This document shows positions 34,801-45,800 of a stretch of 64,000 bases of DNA, piece after piece. The notes under the pieces were generated by a model that saw only the letters and a list, made by a program, of their open reading frames with translations, had not been told where the DNA came from and made no database searches. The stretch is taken from contig JANBPU010000010.1 in NCBI GenBank assembly GCA_027575805.1, positions 62,001-126,000 of the forward strand, in the 5' to 3' direction. Numbering within the stretch: the stretch's first letter is position 1; each line of letters opens with the position of its first letter. The stretch is from Mycoemilia scoparia (lineage: Eukaryota > Kickxellomycota > Kickxellomycetes > Kickxellales > Kickxellaceae). The translations under genes and the position numbers were made by a program.

Positions 34801-36430
34801 AGTCATACGCTCAACTCTAGAAATGTATTATGAACAAGCCCAGATGTTACTGGATATGAAGAGCGGCATCCCAGATTTGCCAGAGAACCTTGAGGAGAAG
34901 CTTAGAACTCCAATTCTTTTGTTGGCTAGGGCTATGCGTAAGATAAGAGAACGTCGCAAGAACATGGGTGCCTTAGAACTAGAGAGCACCGAGGTTAAAT
35001 TCATGGTCGATTCGGAGACCCAGGAAATCAATGATATATTACCCAAAAAGGGGCTGGAAATTCATAAAATCGTAGAAGAAGCAATGATTATGGCCAATTC
35101 ATTTGTAGCAAGGCGTATCTGGGATGCGTATCCTGATGTTGCAGTTTTGCGTCACCATCCACTCCCCACTCCTGAAAGGTTCAGAAGGCTGATTAACATG
35201 GCAGCTACCAAAGGTTTCAGACTCGACTGCTCTTCAAATAGAAAGCTGGCGCAATCGCTTGCCGCGGTCACAGAAAAACTTATCCAAACTGATCCCGACT
35301 TTGTGTTTTTGCTCAAGGCGATGGCTACTCTGGCCATGTCAGAAGCAGAGTACATAAGCTCTGGGGATTATCCTCAGGACCAATATAAACATTACGGCCT
35401 CGCATTGGAATTTTATACACATTTCACAGTAAGTATTTTGTCTGATAGGAGTCCAACGCATCTTTATAGTTAGGTGCCACTTTAACACTAACGAGATTTC
35501 CCCCCTTATTTTGTAGTCACCAATTCGTCGTTACTCTGACGTTATGGTGCATCGACAGCTGCTCATGGCTATCGGAGAATATAGGACATGGAACAATCCG
35601 TATACTAAAGACGTTGGCAGCGATATAATAAACTCAACAATGCTATCTCCAAAGACCATCAGTGAAATTGCTGGTCATCTTAATATAAAAACCAGGGAAT
35701 CCAAGTTTGCTCAAAGGGCAGGTATTCTATACAAATATAAAAGTCTACATATGGCTGTTTAAGATTGATTCCTGTGAAAGCATTATAGATGGCTTCAAAC
35801 TTATCGACCATTGCATTTTTGTCAATATAGGAATCGACGGAACTGTTCCAAGGCCTGTATATTTCGCAAAAGGTCAAAAATGGCCATGCTATGATCGAGC
35901 AAGCCGTGATATCGGAAATTCGTTCCAATGGATTTATGGTGTATATTCCTAGATTTGGCCTTCGGAGCCCAGTATACTTGCGCGACAAGCATGGTCGTAG
36001 CATTGTTCCAATGTCTGTAATTACTGGGAACAGCAACGATACTGGACATCTGACCAACCCCGCTATAGAATCAACAGAAACAGAGACAACTGTGACTTTA
36101 CCTTCAATCGGTTCGTCAAAGCCACAATCTGTAAAATTTAGAGTATTTGATCATCTGCTCGTTAGATTGAAGACCCTTGAGTCGAGGTACCACTGGAACC
36201 ACATTTATACTGAGATTGTAACCCTTTCTGTCAAAAACACATCATCGAACCAGGACCAAAAACAGCTAGAACCATCCGATCTTGTTGCCGAAATACGTGA
36301 CATGAGTGTTAAAGATGAAAAGCGGCCTTTTGTAGCAGAGCCGATCCCAAAGTCCAAGAAAGAGTTTTATTCAATTGTGGAGAAGTTCAGAAGCATTGCA
36401 GTTTCTGAGATTCATTCAGACAGGATCTAA
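31837..36430 (+). CDS. DIS3L1-type 3'-5' exoribonuclease of the RNA exosome
   Basis: RNase II/R-family catalytic subunit of the cytoplasmic exosome. It starts MTSRLESIVYHKNK. A GTACGA donor (31910) and an AAG acceptor (32033) create HERYIRSDISCGIKGCTEC, the CR3 Cys motif. The PIN domain follows (CIVIPDVSVTSRYIEIFEL … FTQTIFDA … RVAQWYRSHV … VIVVTTR), with part of the endonuclease acidic set missing. Cold-shock domains contain VVGITNRTWRPFVATI and RVVVIIDSWPTDSRHPRGHF. The RNB active site is SIDPKGSKDIDDALSMVDLG, with its catalytic aspartates intact, then SPIRRYSDVMVHRQLL and an S1 domain. Features such as IDSW, GPIGDLDTEI, GVDRYAVSVIWKLD and the C-terminal FYSIVEKFRSIAVSE fit DIS3L1 rather than DIS3/Rrp44. 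One intron (32348-32467) appears to use a GC donor. Confidence 0.9.
32009..32030 (+). repeat. (ATT)n run in DIS3L1-like intron 1
   Basis: About seven ATT units forming the tract before the acceptor, directly after a perfect TACTAAC branch-point consensus at 32001-32007. Confidence 0.85.
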
Positions 36431-36620
36431 GCAACTCTATAATCCTTAGTTCTACTTTACCATTGATTTAGAAAAAAGCATGTCAACTCGATGATAATAC
36501 AGTGCATTTCTATATTACATTTAGCATGTTTTTGCAGAATTTATAGATTGACAAATCATTTATGCGTGTAGCAATTTTATTGATTTGAAAAGGCATTGAA
36601 AGATTTATAAACAAGGACCA

Positions 36621-37656
36621 CTAAAATGGTTTTGCGCACTTTCTGTTTACAACTTCACCAGTTATAGGGTCTTGCATTTCTTGCCATGATATTGGCAGCA
36701 TTGTGTTTCCTAAATCCAAGAAAGTATATGAATAAATATATGTAAAATATAGGCCTGCTTATTGGATGTTTATAGTGAGTTGATGATATGTCATACCTGA
36801 ACTGCTAGTAGCAAATATTACACCATATTCGTTTTTTGCGGTTGAAAGATAGTATGACCTCTGGTCACCGAGAGAAATCTAGTTCAATTTTACAAGAATC
36901 AGCCAACTTAATGTAGCGCTACATAATGTTGATTATTTCAAATCCGTTAAATTTCTCAAACTTACCACTTCGGCTCTAATGATATCACCAGGACGGAAAG
37001 ATGTGTGTATTTGTACCTTGTCCTTTTCCGTTGCTCTCACATCTTGTATACTATATTCATCAAAAATATTTAGTATTCGTTTTCTGTATCAAAAAGTACG
37101 TTTAGTCATACGAGCACTTACCGGATGTCTCCTCTGAAGTCCTCTCTACAAATGGCTGTTCCAACCATCATGATAGCCACAGCAGCATATTGTGAACTGA
37201 TTTTTGTCACTTGGCCAATAACCTTGAACCAAAAAGAAATAATGAGTTAAACCTTTTATCTATACAATTTTGTTTTACAATTATTTTCCCAAAGACAAAG
37301 AAATAATGGGCCTACTTCGCTACCGACATCTGGAACAACATTCTTATCTCTATTGTGCTCTACATAGACCATGTTCTACAGGTACATTGGAAACATAAAG
37401 GTTCAAAGGGTTGGTTATATTTTGTGCCACAAATCATCAGTCCATAGGATTGAAGACTCAAAAATATCATTAAAGTGATGAATATTAAATTTCATCTCAA
37501 ACGCACCTTTTTGCTTGTATCCTCACTCTTTGAAGTTTTTTTGATGCCAAGAACTGATGAAAATATCATGCCATTCCTAACATATGTTCCATATCCGGGC
37601 TCTAGGTCCTGTAGTGATCCTAACCTCCGTCCTGGTGTTACAACTTGATCCGCCAT
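36621..37656 (-). CDS. CSL4: exosome cap subunit CSL4 (EXOSC1)
   Basis: An S1/zinc-ribbon-type cap protein of the RNA exosome. It helps thread RNA and links cofactors to the core. It starts MADQVVTPGRRLGSLQDLEP, GYGTYVRNGMIFSSVLG, the typical N-terminal CSL4 fold. Then VVPDVGSEVIGQVTKISSQY, AAVAIMMVGTAICREDFRG and DIRSIQDVRATEKDKVQIHT SFRPGDII form the S1 domain. The last parts are ISLGDQRSYYLSTAKNEYGV and MLPISWQEMQDPITGE. The stop at 36621 follows NRKCAKPF. Six exons, with short introns. The human protein has two CxxC-like pairs at its C-terminus and the match here is partial. It is tail-to-tail with the DIS3L1-like gene, 190 bp apart. Confidence 0.9.
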
Positions 37657-38510
37657 TACTTTAAAATATTTTTTCACAAATTAAAGCCCTTTACAAAATA
37701 GCTCACTCAATATATCTACTAAATAAATTTAATTTTAGGAGCTGTTATGGGTGAATAACCAAATTCCTTTATTCAGAAATTTTAAACCCATTATATATAG
37801 CAGAATCTCCTTTGGAGATGTACCAAAATTTACCCTTCAAAAACAACTACCCACATTATAAATTATTACTCAAATTCTTTGGTATAGAAAATAAATAAAG
37901 AATATGATTTTTTTAAGTAGGTTATATTTGTGCCTGACAGCAACTTTTCACAATAATTGTGTTCTTTGGAATTCAAATTTTCATATCAGATAAAGCAATA
38001 GGTGCTCCATTTTTAACAACTAGCAAAAATCAACAAGTGGCATGATTAATTAGGCCCAAGTCATGAAGTAGGCATACCAAGCAGTGAGCAAAAACTATAT
38101 CCACTAATATTACAGTTTTGTTTTCTAACCAAAAACCAACAAAGAGTATGATAGCTTAGAACTGATAAAAATTGCTATAGCCCTCAGTTTATAATATTCT
38201 TTTCCTTTGCTTTCAAAAATTTAAAACTAGTAAGTCAACAGGATCTCCACATAATTTTCTTTTTTCAGGTAGTCTAACTATTTTATACTATATTTTTACA
38301 GTGTATATACTTGTAAATGGGGGCTATATTCATTTTCTGTAAATAATCATATCTTTTTTTATTTTATCAGGATTTACAATTAAAGTAGAACATGATAGTC
38401 TAGTGCAGGCAATCATCCCCTATAGCCACTTTAATAACAATATTGCTTTTTGGATACTAGTTTCAAAATTCAGAGAGAATTGTAGCTATATTAGTTCAGA
38501 AAAAAGAAGG
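37657..38510. other. AT-rich intergenic with a repeat copy
   Basis: Start of a 5 kb AT-rich interval. Around 37799-37870 there is a diverged copy of a second repeat family (AGAATCTCCTTTGGAGATGT), related to 40733 and 40997. No gene seen. Confidence 0.5.
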
Positions 38511-38518
38511 TATAAATA
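38511..38518 (+). promoter_or_regulatory. TATA box candidate of the orphan ORF
   Basis: TATAAATA about 100 bp upstream of the ATG at 38612. This is the clearest core promoter element in the AT-rich interval, and it supports the ORF being expressed. Confidence 0.45.
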
Positions 38519-38611
38519 GTACAGCCATTCCCCTCCTAAAAATGGTCATATTATACAACTGCTCTAACTCATCCAATATCTTCTACCACATCATCTTCCA
38601 TTCAAGACCTC

Positions 38612-39250
38612 ATGCTACAGACTAACACTCAACCAGCATCTCCAGAGAATACTGACTTTAGCTCATTCATAGGTAGTCTTAAAGTGGAAACACCTAAAGG
38701 AAAAGAAGTTTTAGAGAATCTCAAATTGTTCTATAGTGAGTTTGAATTCTTCATTTTGAAAGGCACCCCAACTGATTCATATTCTAAAAAATGTAAACAG
38801 AAAGTCACACAAATGAAGAATTTCTCAAACAAGCTTTATAATGTTACCAATGAAAAAGATCCAGATATCATCTTAGAAGCTATCAGTCACTTAGTTAAAT
38901 GTATTGAAGGCAAAATGAATGATAGAATTAACTCTGCCAAACATCTTTTAAATATACTTTCCCAAAGCAGTACAGATAAAGATCCAGAAACCAATCTTGG
39001 TTCTAATGTGCTTCAATCACCAGCTATAAATGACTTCAAATGTCTGGAAACTTGTTTGAAAGATGTGAGAAGCCAAATTAGTGATTGTCAGCTGAAGTTG
39101 GATCCTCTAACTTCTACTTCAGCTTACTGTGAACGTGTGATAAATGACCTTTATGATTTTGTTATTGACTTTGGATCAGCAATTTCCTCATTTTGCAATT
39201 ACTGTAACAACTGTTTGAAGGCAATTGAAGAGCATGCTCAGCAAAAGTAA
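38612..39250 (+). CDS. intronless orphan protein, 212 residues
   Basis: Not recognised. A single uninterrupted ORF in a region where almost every other gene has introns. The product is predicted mostly helical, with alternating charged and hydrophobic residues (GKEVLENLKLFYSEFEFFIL, AISHLVKCIEGKMNDRINSA). Cysteines cluster in the second half (KCLETCLKDV, SFCNYCNNCLKAIEE). There is no signal peptide and no clear membrane segment. It is preceded by a TATAAATA at 38511 and sits in AT-rich, repeat-bearing DNA. It could be a lineage-specific gene or a remnant of a mobile element. I see no catalytic or binding motif. Confidence 0.6.
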   Translation: MLQTNTQPASPENTDFSSFIGSLKVETPKGKEVLENLKLFYSEFEFFILKGTPTDSYSKKCKQKVTQMKNFSNKLYNVTNEKDPDIILEAISHLVKCIEGKMNDRINSAKHLLNILSQSSTDKDPETNLGSNVLQSPAINDFKCLETCLKDVRSQISDCQLKLDPLTSTSAYCERVINDLYDFVIDFGSAISSFCNYCNNCLKAIEEHAQQK

Positions 39251-40057
39251 TCTGATTCAACTAGAATCTCAATTCTTTAAAAGAGCTGCCTATTCCTTTT
39301 CTTTACTAACTATTTTTCCTTTTTTTGATAATGTTTTAAGGTATTTTAGAAGCTATGCCACTATGCTAATCAACTTCTTGATTAAATATAACATTAGTCT
39401 AAAAATATACACCAATTTTTTGCATGCCACTGAATATAAACAGTAAACAAATTTAGTTCATAAGCTCAAACTTTTTCCTACAAGTATTAACCAATCAGGC
39501 ATACTTTTAATACCAATATTCTTTTAAATATTGCCACTATTTATCATTATGATTACAATACAAGTCATCACAAAATATGTATACTGATAAAAAACTTTCT
39601 ATAATTGATTTTCACAGTTAATAAATGCAAATTACTGGATAATATTAATGTATCCTTGGATTTTGGTCTTTTCATTTGCCATTTGTTATAAAATTGCTAG
39701 GAATTCCATTTCTGTCACAAAAGGTAGTGTGTAAAATTTGAATAGACTGTCAGAAATTCAATGTGTTATAGTTTATTAATTATTAAAAAATAAAATCCAA
39801 GGATAATAGCTATAAACAACAATTCTTATTAAGCTTGTTTTTATCTTGCAACAATAAAACCAGAATATTCTTTTTTCACCATTTGGAAAATTTACTTCTA
39901 TCCACTTCCATAAAGCATACTCGATGTGTATAAATCCTAAGAGCAGGGAGCAACGCAATAAGGTACTTGAATTGGCTAACACTCCTTGCCTTCATAGAAC
40001 TAGCAAATAGTTTGAAATGAACAAATTTTCCAAAGCCTCATGATCATTTCCATAGCA

Positions 40058-40181
40058 ATATTTGAGTGGTTATTTTTGAAGGGTGACCACTTGCTAATGG
40101 ATTGTGATCACTCATTTGGTTGTGACTGTCCCTATAATTGTTGGCCACCAAAAGTCACCCTTCAAAAATTATGATCCATTT
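40058..40181 (-). mobile_element. MITE-like element, copy B
   Basis: Inverted-repeat element in the opposite orientation to copy A. The plus-strand left end reads TTATTTTTGAAGGGTGACCA and the right end reads GTCACCCTTCAAAAATTATG, giving a near-perfect inner inverted repeat of about 17 bp. The internal TTGGCCACCAAAAG matches the other copies. It is about 25 bp longer internally than copies A, C and D. A TTA flanks both sides of the inner repeat and may be a target duplication. Confidence 0.8.
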
Positions 40182-40732
40182 GATCTTCTCAGATTTGACT
40201 TCAATGCCATCAAGAGCTGACATACTAATCATCAAGAATTCAATATTTGTTAGTTATATAAATGGAAATAGGATATCAGAAGTCAAATAACCCCAATCAG
40301 GGCTAACTACGAGACTTCTGAGGGTATTTTTCCATATCTGAATGGTAACAGAGTTTGAAATTGAAGTAGTGTGTCTTTTGGCTCATCATTATTACCATCG
40401 ATATCAACATTACCAAGTTGTATCTGATTGGATCCTAACGATATATTTCAAGTCTTATTCATCTTTAAAAGCATAATCATATTCTTTAGAATACTGGGCA
40501 AAGTCATGGTAAAAGTCTAGTTCTACATATTGCATTAATCGGATCTTTCCAACTTTTGAGTGAGTCAATTTGAATGCTGTAATGGTACTAGAGTGATTAT
40601 TAACATGTTTGAAATCTATTTCAAGTTCCTCAAGGTTTGGAGAACTTTAGTTAATATCATTCAGATGTTATGGGTCGTCAATGTATATTTTAAGTTTAGT
40701 GATTACTTGGTGTGTTGTTGAAGTAAATAAAT

Positions 40733-40860
40733 GGCAGAATCTCCTCTAGAAGTGTACTGGAATAATCACTCCAGCACTACCCCAAAATGTATGACTTTTG
40801 GGCCAAACTTTCAGGAATGTATGAGGGCACAGAATTGTTCTCTTTTTATAAAGAACCTAC
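40733..40860 (+). repeat. second dispersed repeat family, copy 2
   Basis: Begins GCAGAATCTCCTCTAGAAGT and continues to about 40860. It aligns with 40997-41125 over roughly 120 bp with moderate divergence, and with the first about 70 bp of the copy at 37799. All copies are in the same orientation. Confidence 0.55.
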
Positions 40861-40996
40861 CAAATGGTAATGTGAAGTGGGATCAAGCTCAATGTTTGGA
40901 AATGCCTGGTAAGGACCATCGATAAGTTTTGTTAGTTTTAACTCATTCAAGTTTAGGAACAACATAGTACTGAACACAAGGTCTTCATTTTTAATT

Positions 40997-41125
40997 TGGC
41001 AAAGTCTCCTCTAAAGACGTATTAAAATAATCTCTCCAATTCTGCCCTATAATTTATGACATACGGACCAAATTTACTAGATACACAAGGGTACAAGGCA
41101 GTTCGCTTTTGATGGACAACATGTC
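40997..41125 (+). repeat. second dispersed repeat family, copy 3
   Basis: Begins GGCAAAGTCTCCTCTAAAGA, 264 bp downstream of copy 2 and in direct orientation. Shared landmarks are AATAATC-CTCC, TATGAC and GGACCAAA. Confidence 0.55.
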
Positions 41126-41247
41126 ATATAACTAAAACATGCGCTTGATATTATTTATGTTATAAAACGAATTGGTCCATTGTAGAGAACAATTGAATAC
41201 ATATGTGAAGGTAACCAAACTAAGATAGTCCACATAATCCTATATAA

Positions 41248-41877
41248 CTAATCCTGCTCATCCTTCCAGAACTCAGGATCATAATCAACAATAAGGCCAG
41301 GAGATTCCTTGTGCTCATGCAACCAAGACATAAAGCCACCTTCCAAAAAGTACACCTCTTGCTTTGCTAGAGGAGAGGACTCGGGATTTTCCTCTTTGGC
41401 AAGCTGACGGTCAACCGCATCACCGTATATACGAGCAGCCTTGGGCCCACGAACCTGGCACAAAAGGCAGTGGAATATCAGCTTCTGAATTCCATGGAAT
41501 TTCTTGACGAGGTCATCAGCAGTACCCGGGATGGTATGAGCGGGTAGATTTACGGAACCAACGATATGACCTCCCTATACAATTAATGCGGAATTTAGAA
41601 ATTATCAACTGGATTTGAAGTTAAAATAAAGTTGTAGATAATTGTTGATATTTTTTGACATACTTCATAGTCTTGATCACGAACATCGACTACTTGGTAA
41701 TTCTTTCTTTAAATTTGTTCAATAAAAATACACACAATTTCATTTTGTATTTAAAAGCGCATTATATAGATGATTATGTATATTTTAAAACGATATCCAT
41801 ATTTCCTACCCCTGAATCAATGCCTTGTCTTTAATAAGCTTAGTAAGGTCCTTGACATTTATAGTCCGAATGAGCAT
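41248..41877 (-). CDS. rhodanese/Cdc25-like phosphatase-family protein (Ych1/Ibp1 type)
   Basis: A single-domain rhodanese-fold protein of the yeast Ych1 / fission yeast Ibp1 type, related to Cdc25 and arsenate reductase Acr2. Three exons encode about 150 residues. It starts MLIRTINVKDLTKLIKDKAL, then VVDVRDQDYEGGHIVGSVNL. The active-site loop HCLLCQVRGPKAARIY has the nucleophilic Cys of HCxxxxxR, and a second Cys replaces the usual Ser of HCxxSQxRG. The C-terminal part, YFLEGGFMSWLHEHKESPG, is typical of the fold. The substrate is not known from sequence. It lies alone in AT-rich DNA. Confidence 0.88.
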
Positions 41878-42809
41878 TTTCTTTTCAACAATGTTAGTTA
41901 TGAAGTAAGCACAGTATATGCATAATATTCTCTAACGATAAAATTAGAACCTAGTTCTTCAAGCTTATTTATACTAGCTTAAACTATGGGATATAATGTT
42001 TCTCAAATAGCTACAAATAACCAGCAGCTTATAAAGATATAAAAACAAAAGTATTATAAAGCTAAAGCTTCACTAGTGATTAGCCACAGAATGGTTGTGT
42101 GTGGGTCCCAGCAAAATATACCACAAATTTGATAAATAACTTTTAAATATGGCAAAAGTTCTTAGGGATATTAATAGATATATTGTTTTTTCAGGGATGG
42201 TATAAAATCGACTCTTCTCTTGAATGTATATATTAATGTTATTTGATGATTATTAACTATTGACTATTTTTTCTTCTGCTTATATCTGTATGTATATACT
42301 TTTATTATAATTTTGATAACAAATTTGGGTCATTTTATGCCTAATAACTTGTAAAATAAAGTCACATAGTAATTGAATTATAGCCTACAAGATATAATAT
42401 ATCAAAGAAAGAAATATCCTAAGGAGTTGACCAAGTGAGTCTGTCTCCCTCTATAACTCTTTTAAATCAACTATCATTAAAATGGTTATATGTCCACCAA
42501 GTCGGAATTTCTATTGGTAAATCCAAATGATGCCATTTCTTTCAAATATGTTGTATTTCAGACGTTGCAGAATCAAATGTACCAATGATAAGAGAAGCAG
42601 AAAGACAATTAACAAGTGCAATCATGGGATGTTGCAAATGCAGTGTATGTATTGAGATAACAACAAAGAGAGACATAATAATAAAACAAAATTAATTTAC
42701 ATTGAAGTGCAGCGAATTTTGGCATAATTTCCAAGTACCGAATTAAGGAAAATATTCAAAACTCGAACCACCTCAAATGCACTTTAGAAAACTTATTCGC
42801 CAAAAACAT
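41878..42809. other. AT-rich intergenic
   Basis: About 0.9 kb with very high AT content. No gene or repeat copy recognised. Confidence 0.5.
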
Positions 42810-45800
42810 TTAAATTGGAAGATCATAACACCAGAATTGTTGAAACGCAGACAGCTCGATTGAATGTCCACCATCGCCATTTGGGTTGCCATCATCACTA
42901 TCGCTATTCTTGATAAAGCGATTTGTGCTGAGACTTGGGTCAGGCAACGCCCCTGACTCTAAATTTAGTCTTTCTACATATCTAGAGAGTGAGGCAAAGG
43001 AATTGATGTTTATGCTTCGGCTCTGCAATATGAACTGCTGTTTATACTGGGGGTCGTGTTTGATTTTAAACAGTAGCCTTTTCAGGTCTACCAGCTGACC
43101 GTGACATTTCTTTGGAAAATGGCTCAGCAAAAGCTGAAGGCGGCGGAGATGCTGGCACCTTTGCAGCTTTACTTTGCTGTACTTCCTTGTGTGGACTTTT
43201 GTTCTCTTTGGTCCCTGTGCTTCCCTGGTTTTCTGAAGTAGGTTCCTTGGCCGTGGCCTCGTCTTTGGCACGAAACCCAGCACTTTTCCGTCCACTTTTT
43301 CTACGTCTTTGCTTTGACTGACTTTTCTTTTGTGATTCAGAAGCACCTTCATATTTTTTGGCGTCGTTAGGTGCTGCTGGCATATCTTGAGTATCTGCTG
43401 TTTTGTGACTGGGCTTTTCGTGATCTGCTTTTTGAAAGGTATCCGGTCTAATATTACTTTTACGTTTTGATTTACGCCGATTACTTTTACTACCCTTTGA
43501 AGTTTCATTGTTCTCTGTGAATTCAGCAGAAGTTGATTTCTTGGAGGCCTCCTCGGTACTAGTGGCTTCATCATTAGGCACATCTTTAATAGCCATGGAA
43601 GATAGGCTTTCTGCCAAAAGCTGTTCATCATTAGATAGAGATGGTGGGCTCTTTTCAGCAGCAGCAACTAGTGTGTCTATATTTTCTTTAAGGCGCTCAG
43701 GGAAATGTACTGGCGATTGAGCACGGAATAGTACCTCCTCGTTAATTGTATCGTTCTGAGATTTTTGGGGCGAGGAGCTGAGGACGGTGTTTATAAGGTT
43801 CTCGGGGTGTTGTTTGTGTAAACTGCTTCTCCTTCTGCTCTTTCTTCGCTGTGAGCGTTTACTCACACGTGTTGTACCCTTGCCTATGCTCAAATCCAGG
43901 ACATTGGAATTTGGAGATAGTGGACCAGCGCCAGTAACAGAAGCTGACGATGGTGAAAGGGGAGCGCTGATGTCAACACTGGGGAAATACCGATCGGCCA
44001 TCTTGGCAAGGTTCACATCTTCATCATCACTGCTAACCAAATCTGCCTCAAAGCACCATTTGTTGGTATTCTTGTCAAAAGTGTGACTCTGTGTGCTAGA
44101 CTCGGATTTTGTCCGCATTACCAGCTGATCGAGTGAAGTTGCAACTTTTTCTTGCATCTTTCTATCGATGTCCTCGTAGATCGAAAGTGTTGCTAAGGTG
44201 TAGTGCGCCAAAGCAATAGCCGATAACTCCTTACAGAATTCATCAAGAACAATAAATGAGTTTATGAAACGCTTGGTGGATGTCTTTGTTTTACCCTGTG
44301 CCTTGCTTCGTCTAGATTCATACTTTGGATTCAATTGTTCTGTTAGATCTTCAAAGTTTCCAGAAACAGGGTTGGAAGATGGTATAGGGCTAGTATATAC
44401 AGGTGAAAACATGCTTGGTGTGGCTGGAGACTGAGCGGCCACAGCATAGGGCACTCCCAGCTGAGATGATATGCTCTCACTGCGGGATCGAGGTCCGGAT
44501 GGTGTTTGCTTAGCGACCTCACTTTGTGTAGCTGAGCGTGAAGTCTTTGGAGGAGTTGCCAAAGAGATAGCAAAGTCTATTCCAAGAGATCTTTGCTTGG
44601 CCAAGCGATCAGAAAAGTCTGCTATGCCTTCAGATCTAATATATGCTTCCGATGAAACCGCAGTGAGGACCTGATAAAGGGTGTAGTTTGACTTTTGGTC
44701 CTCAGAGTTGTCATTACTGGGTTCAATAACATCGGGCGGAACTTCGTATGAACTCTGGTCTGTGAGGAAGAAGAGCTTGTTTAAGCGGGGGTTGTTAATG
44801 CCGGCAAGCTTTGTTACTATGTTTGTGAGGATCAAATTGTGGGCCATGTTGTTATCAAGCATATTCCGCAACTGGGATAGAAGGGAATATACGAATGCTC
44901 CAGGGTATCCATTACTGGTTTCAGAAGGAGCAAGTGAATTGGATTCCTGGTTTCTTGAACGGAATTTTGCTGTTATTTCACCATCTGAGACCCAGAAATT
45001 CTTGCGGTAGGCATGGACCAAGTATTGCCATTGTAAACGTTCATGGAGATAAGCCTCGCATTCAGAAGCCAAAGATACATTTGTGGAAGGGTTGGCCTGG
45101 GTACTACCAGAACTTATATATGACTTTTTGTCCAAGGCACTTATGTCTGTAGTGTTGGGCTGGTTGTCTTGACCACTAGAAAGCACATCGGCATAGGAGA
45201 GCCTGCGTCTTCGCGGCTTTTTAGTTTCTGTAGTTGGCTCGGGTCGTTTGTCATCCCGATTTGGGTTTGCTGGCAATTTTGGGTCATCTTCAAGTGAGGG
45301 GAACGATACTGTTGCTTCTCTTTTTCCCTGAGAGGTGCTATATTTGTCCCCCATCACTGGCGACTTTGGATCAGATCCTGTGGACTGCTGTTTAAAGACC
45401 GCCATCATAATTGCCTCAGGGAATGATGTAGATATGTGACTAGGTGCTACATTGGCAAACGCATAGATCACCTGGTTAATGAAGTCTAAATCGTCATAAA
45501 TAAATGTATCGTGGCCAAAAATGAGGTGCCCAGGAAGCACTTTGTCGTCACTTTCGACTGTAACATCTTCAGAATTCGGAAGGTTGTGGAGAACAAGATT
45601 AGTATAGGCAAACTGATCACATGTATCAAGTATGCCCTCAAAGAGCTGAAGAGTTGCAAGCCTGAGCTGCTGATCTTTGTGGTTGAGTCGCTGAATCAAG
45701 ACCTGGCGCAAATGGTAACCCAAATCTCCCTTTTCATTTCTCGTGTCTTGGCCCAATAGCGCTGCAGCTTCAGCTCTCAAATCAGCGTCCTCTATTGAAC

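Larger units (their letters stand above)
39251..41247. other. AT-rich non-coding stretch with repeats
   Basis: Holds a MITE copy and two diverged copies of a second repeat family. No other gene is supported; the open frames here are short and lack motifs. Confidence 0.5.

Noticed and set aside
37820..37850. ACCAAAATTTACCCTTCAAAAAC, resembling a MITE end
   Set aside because: It aligns better with the second repeat family and lacks the opposite inverted end.
40731..40925. 64-codon ORF MAESPLEVYWNNHSS…
   Set aside because: Overlaps a repeat copy, and the matching repeat at 40997 is not open in this frame.
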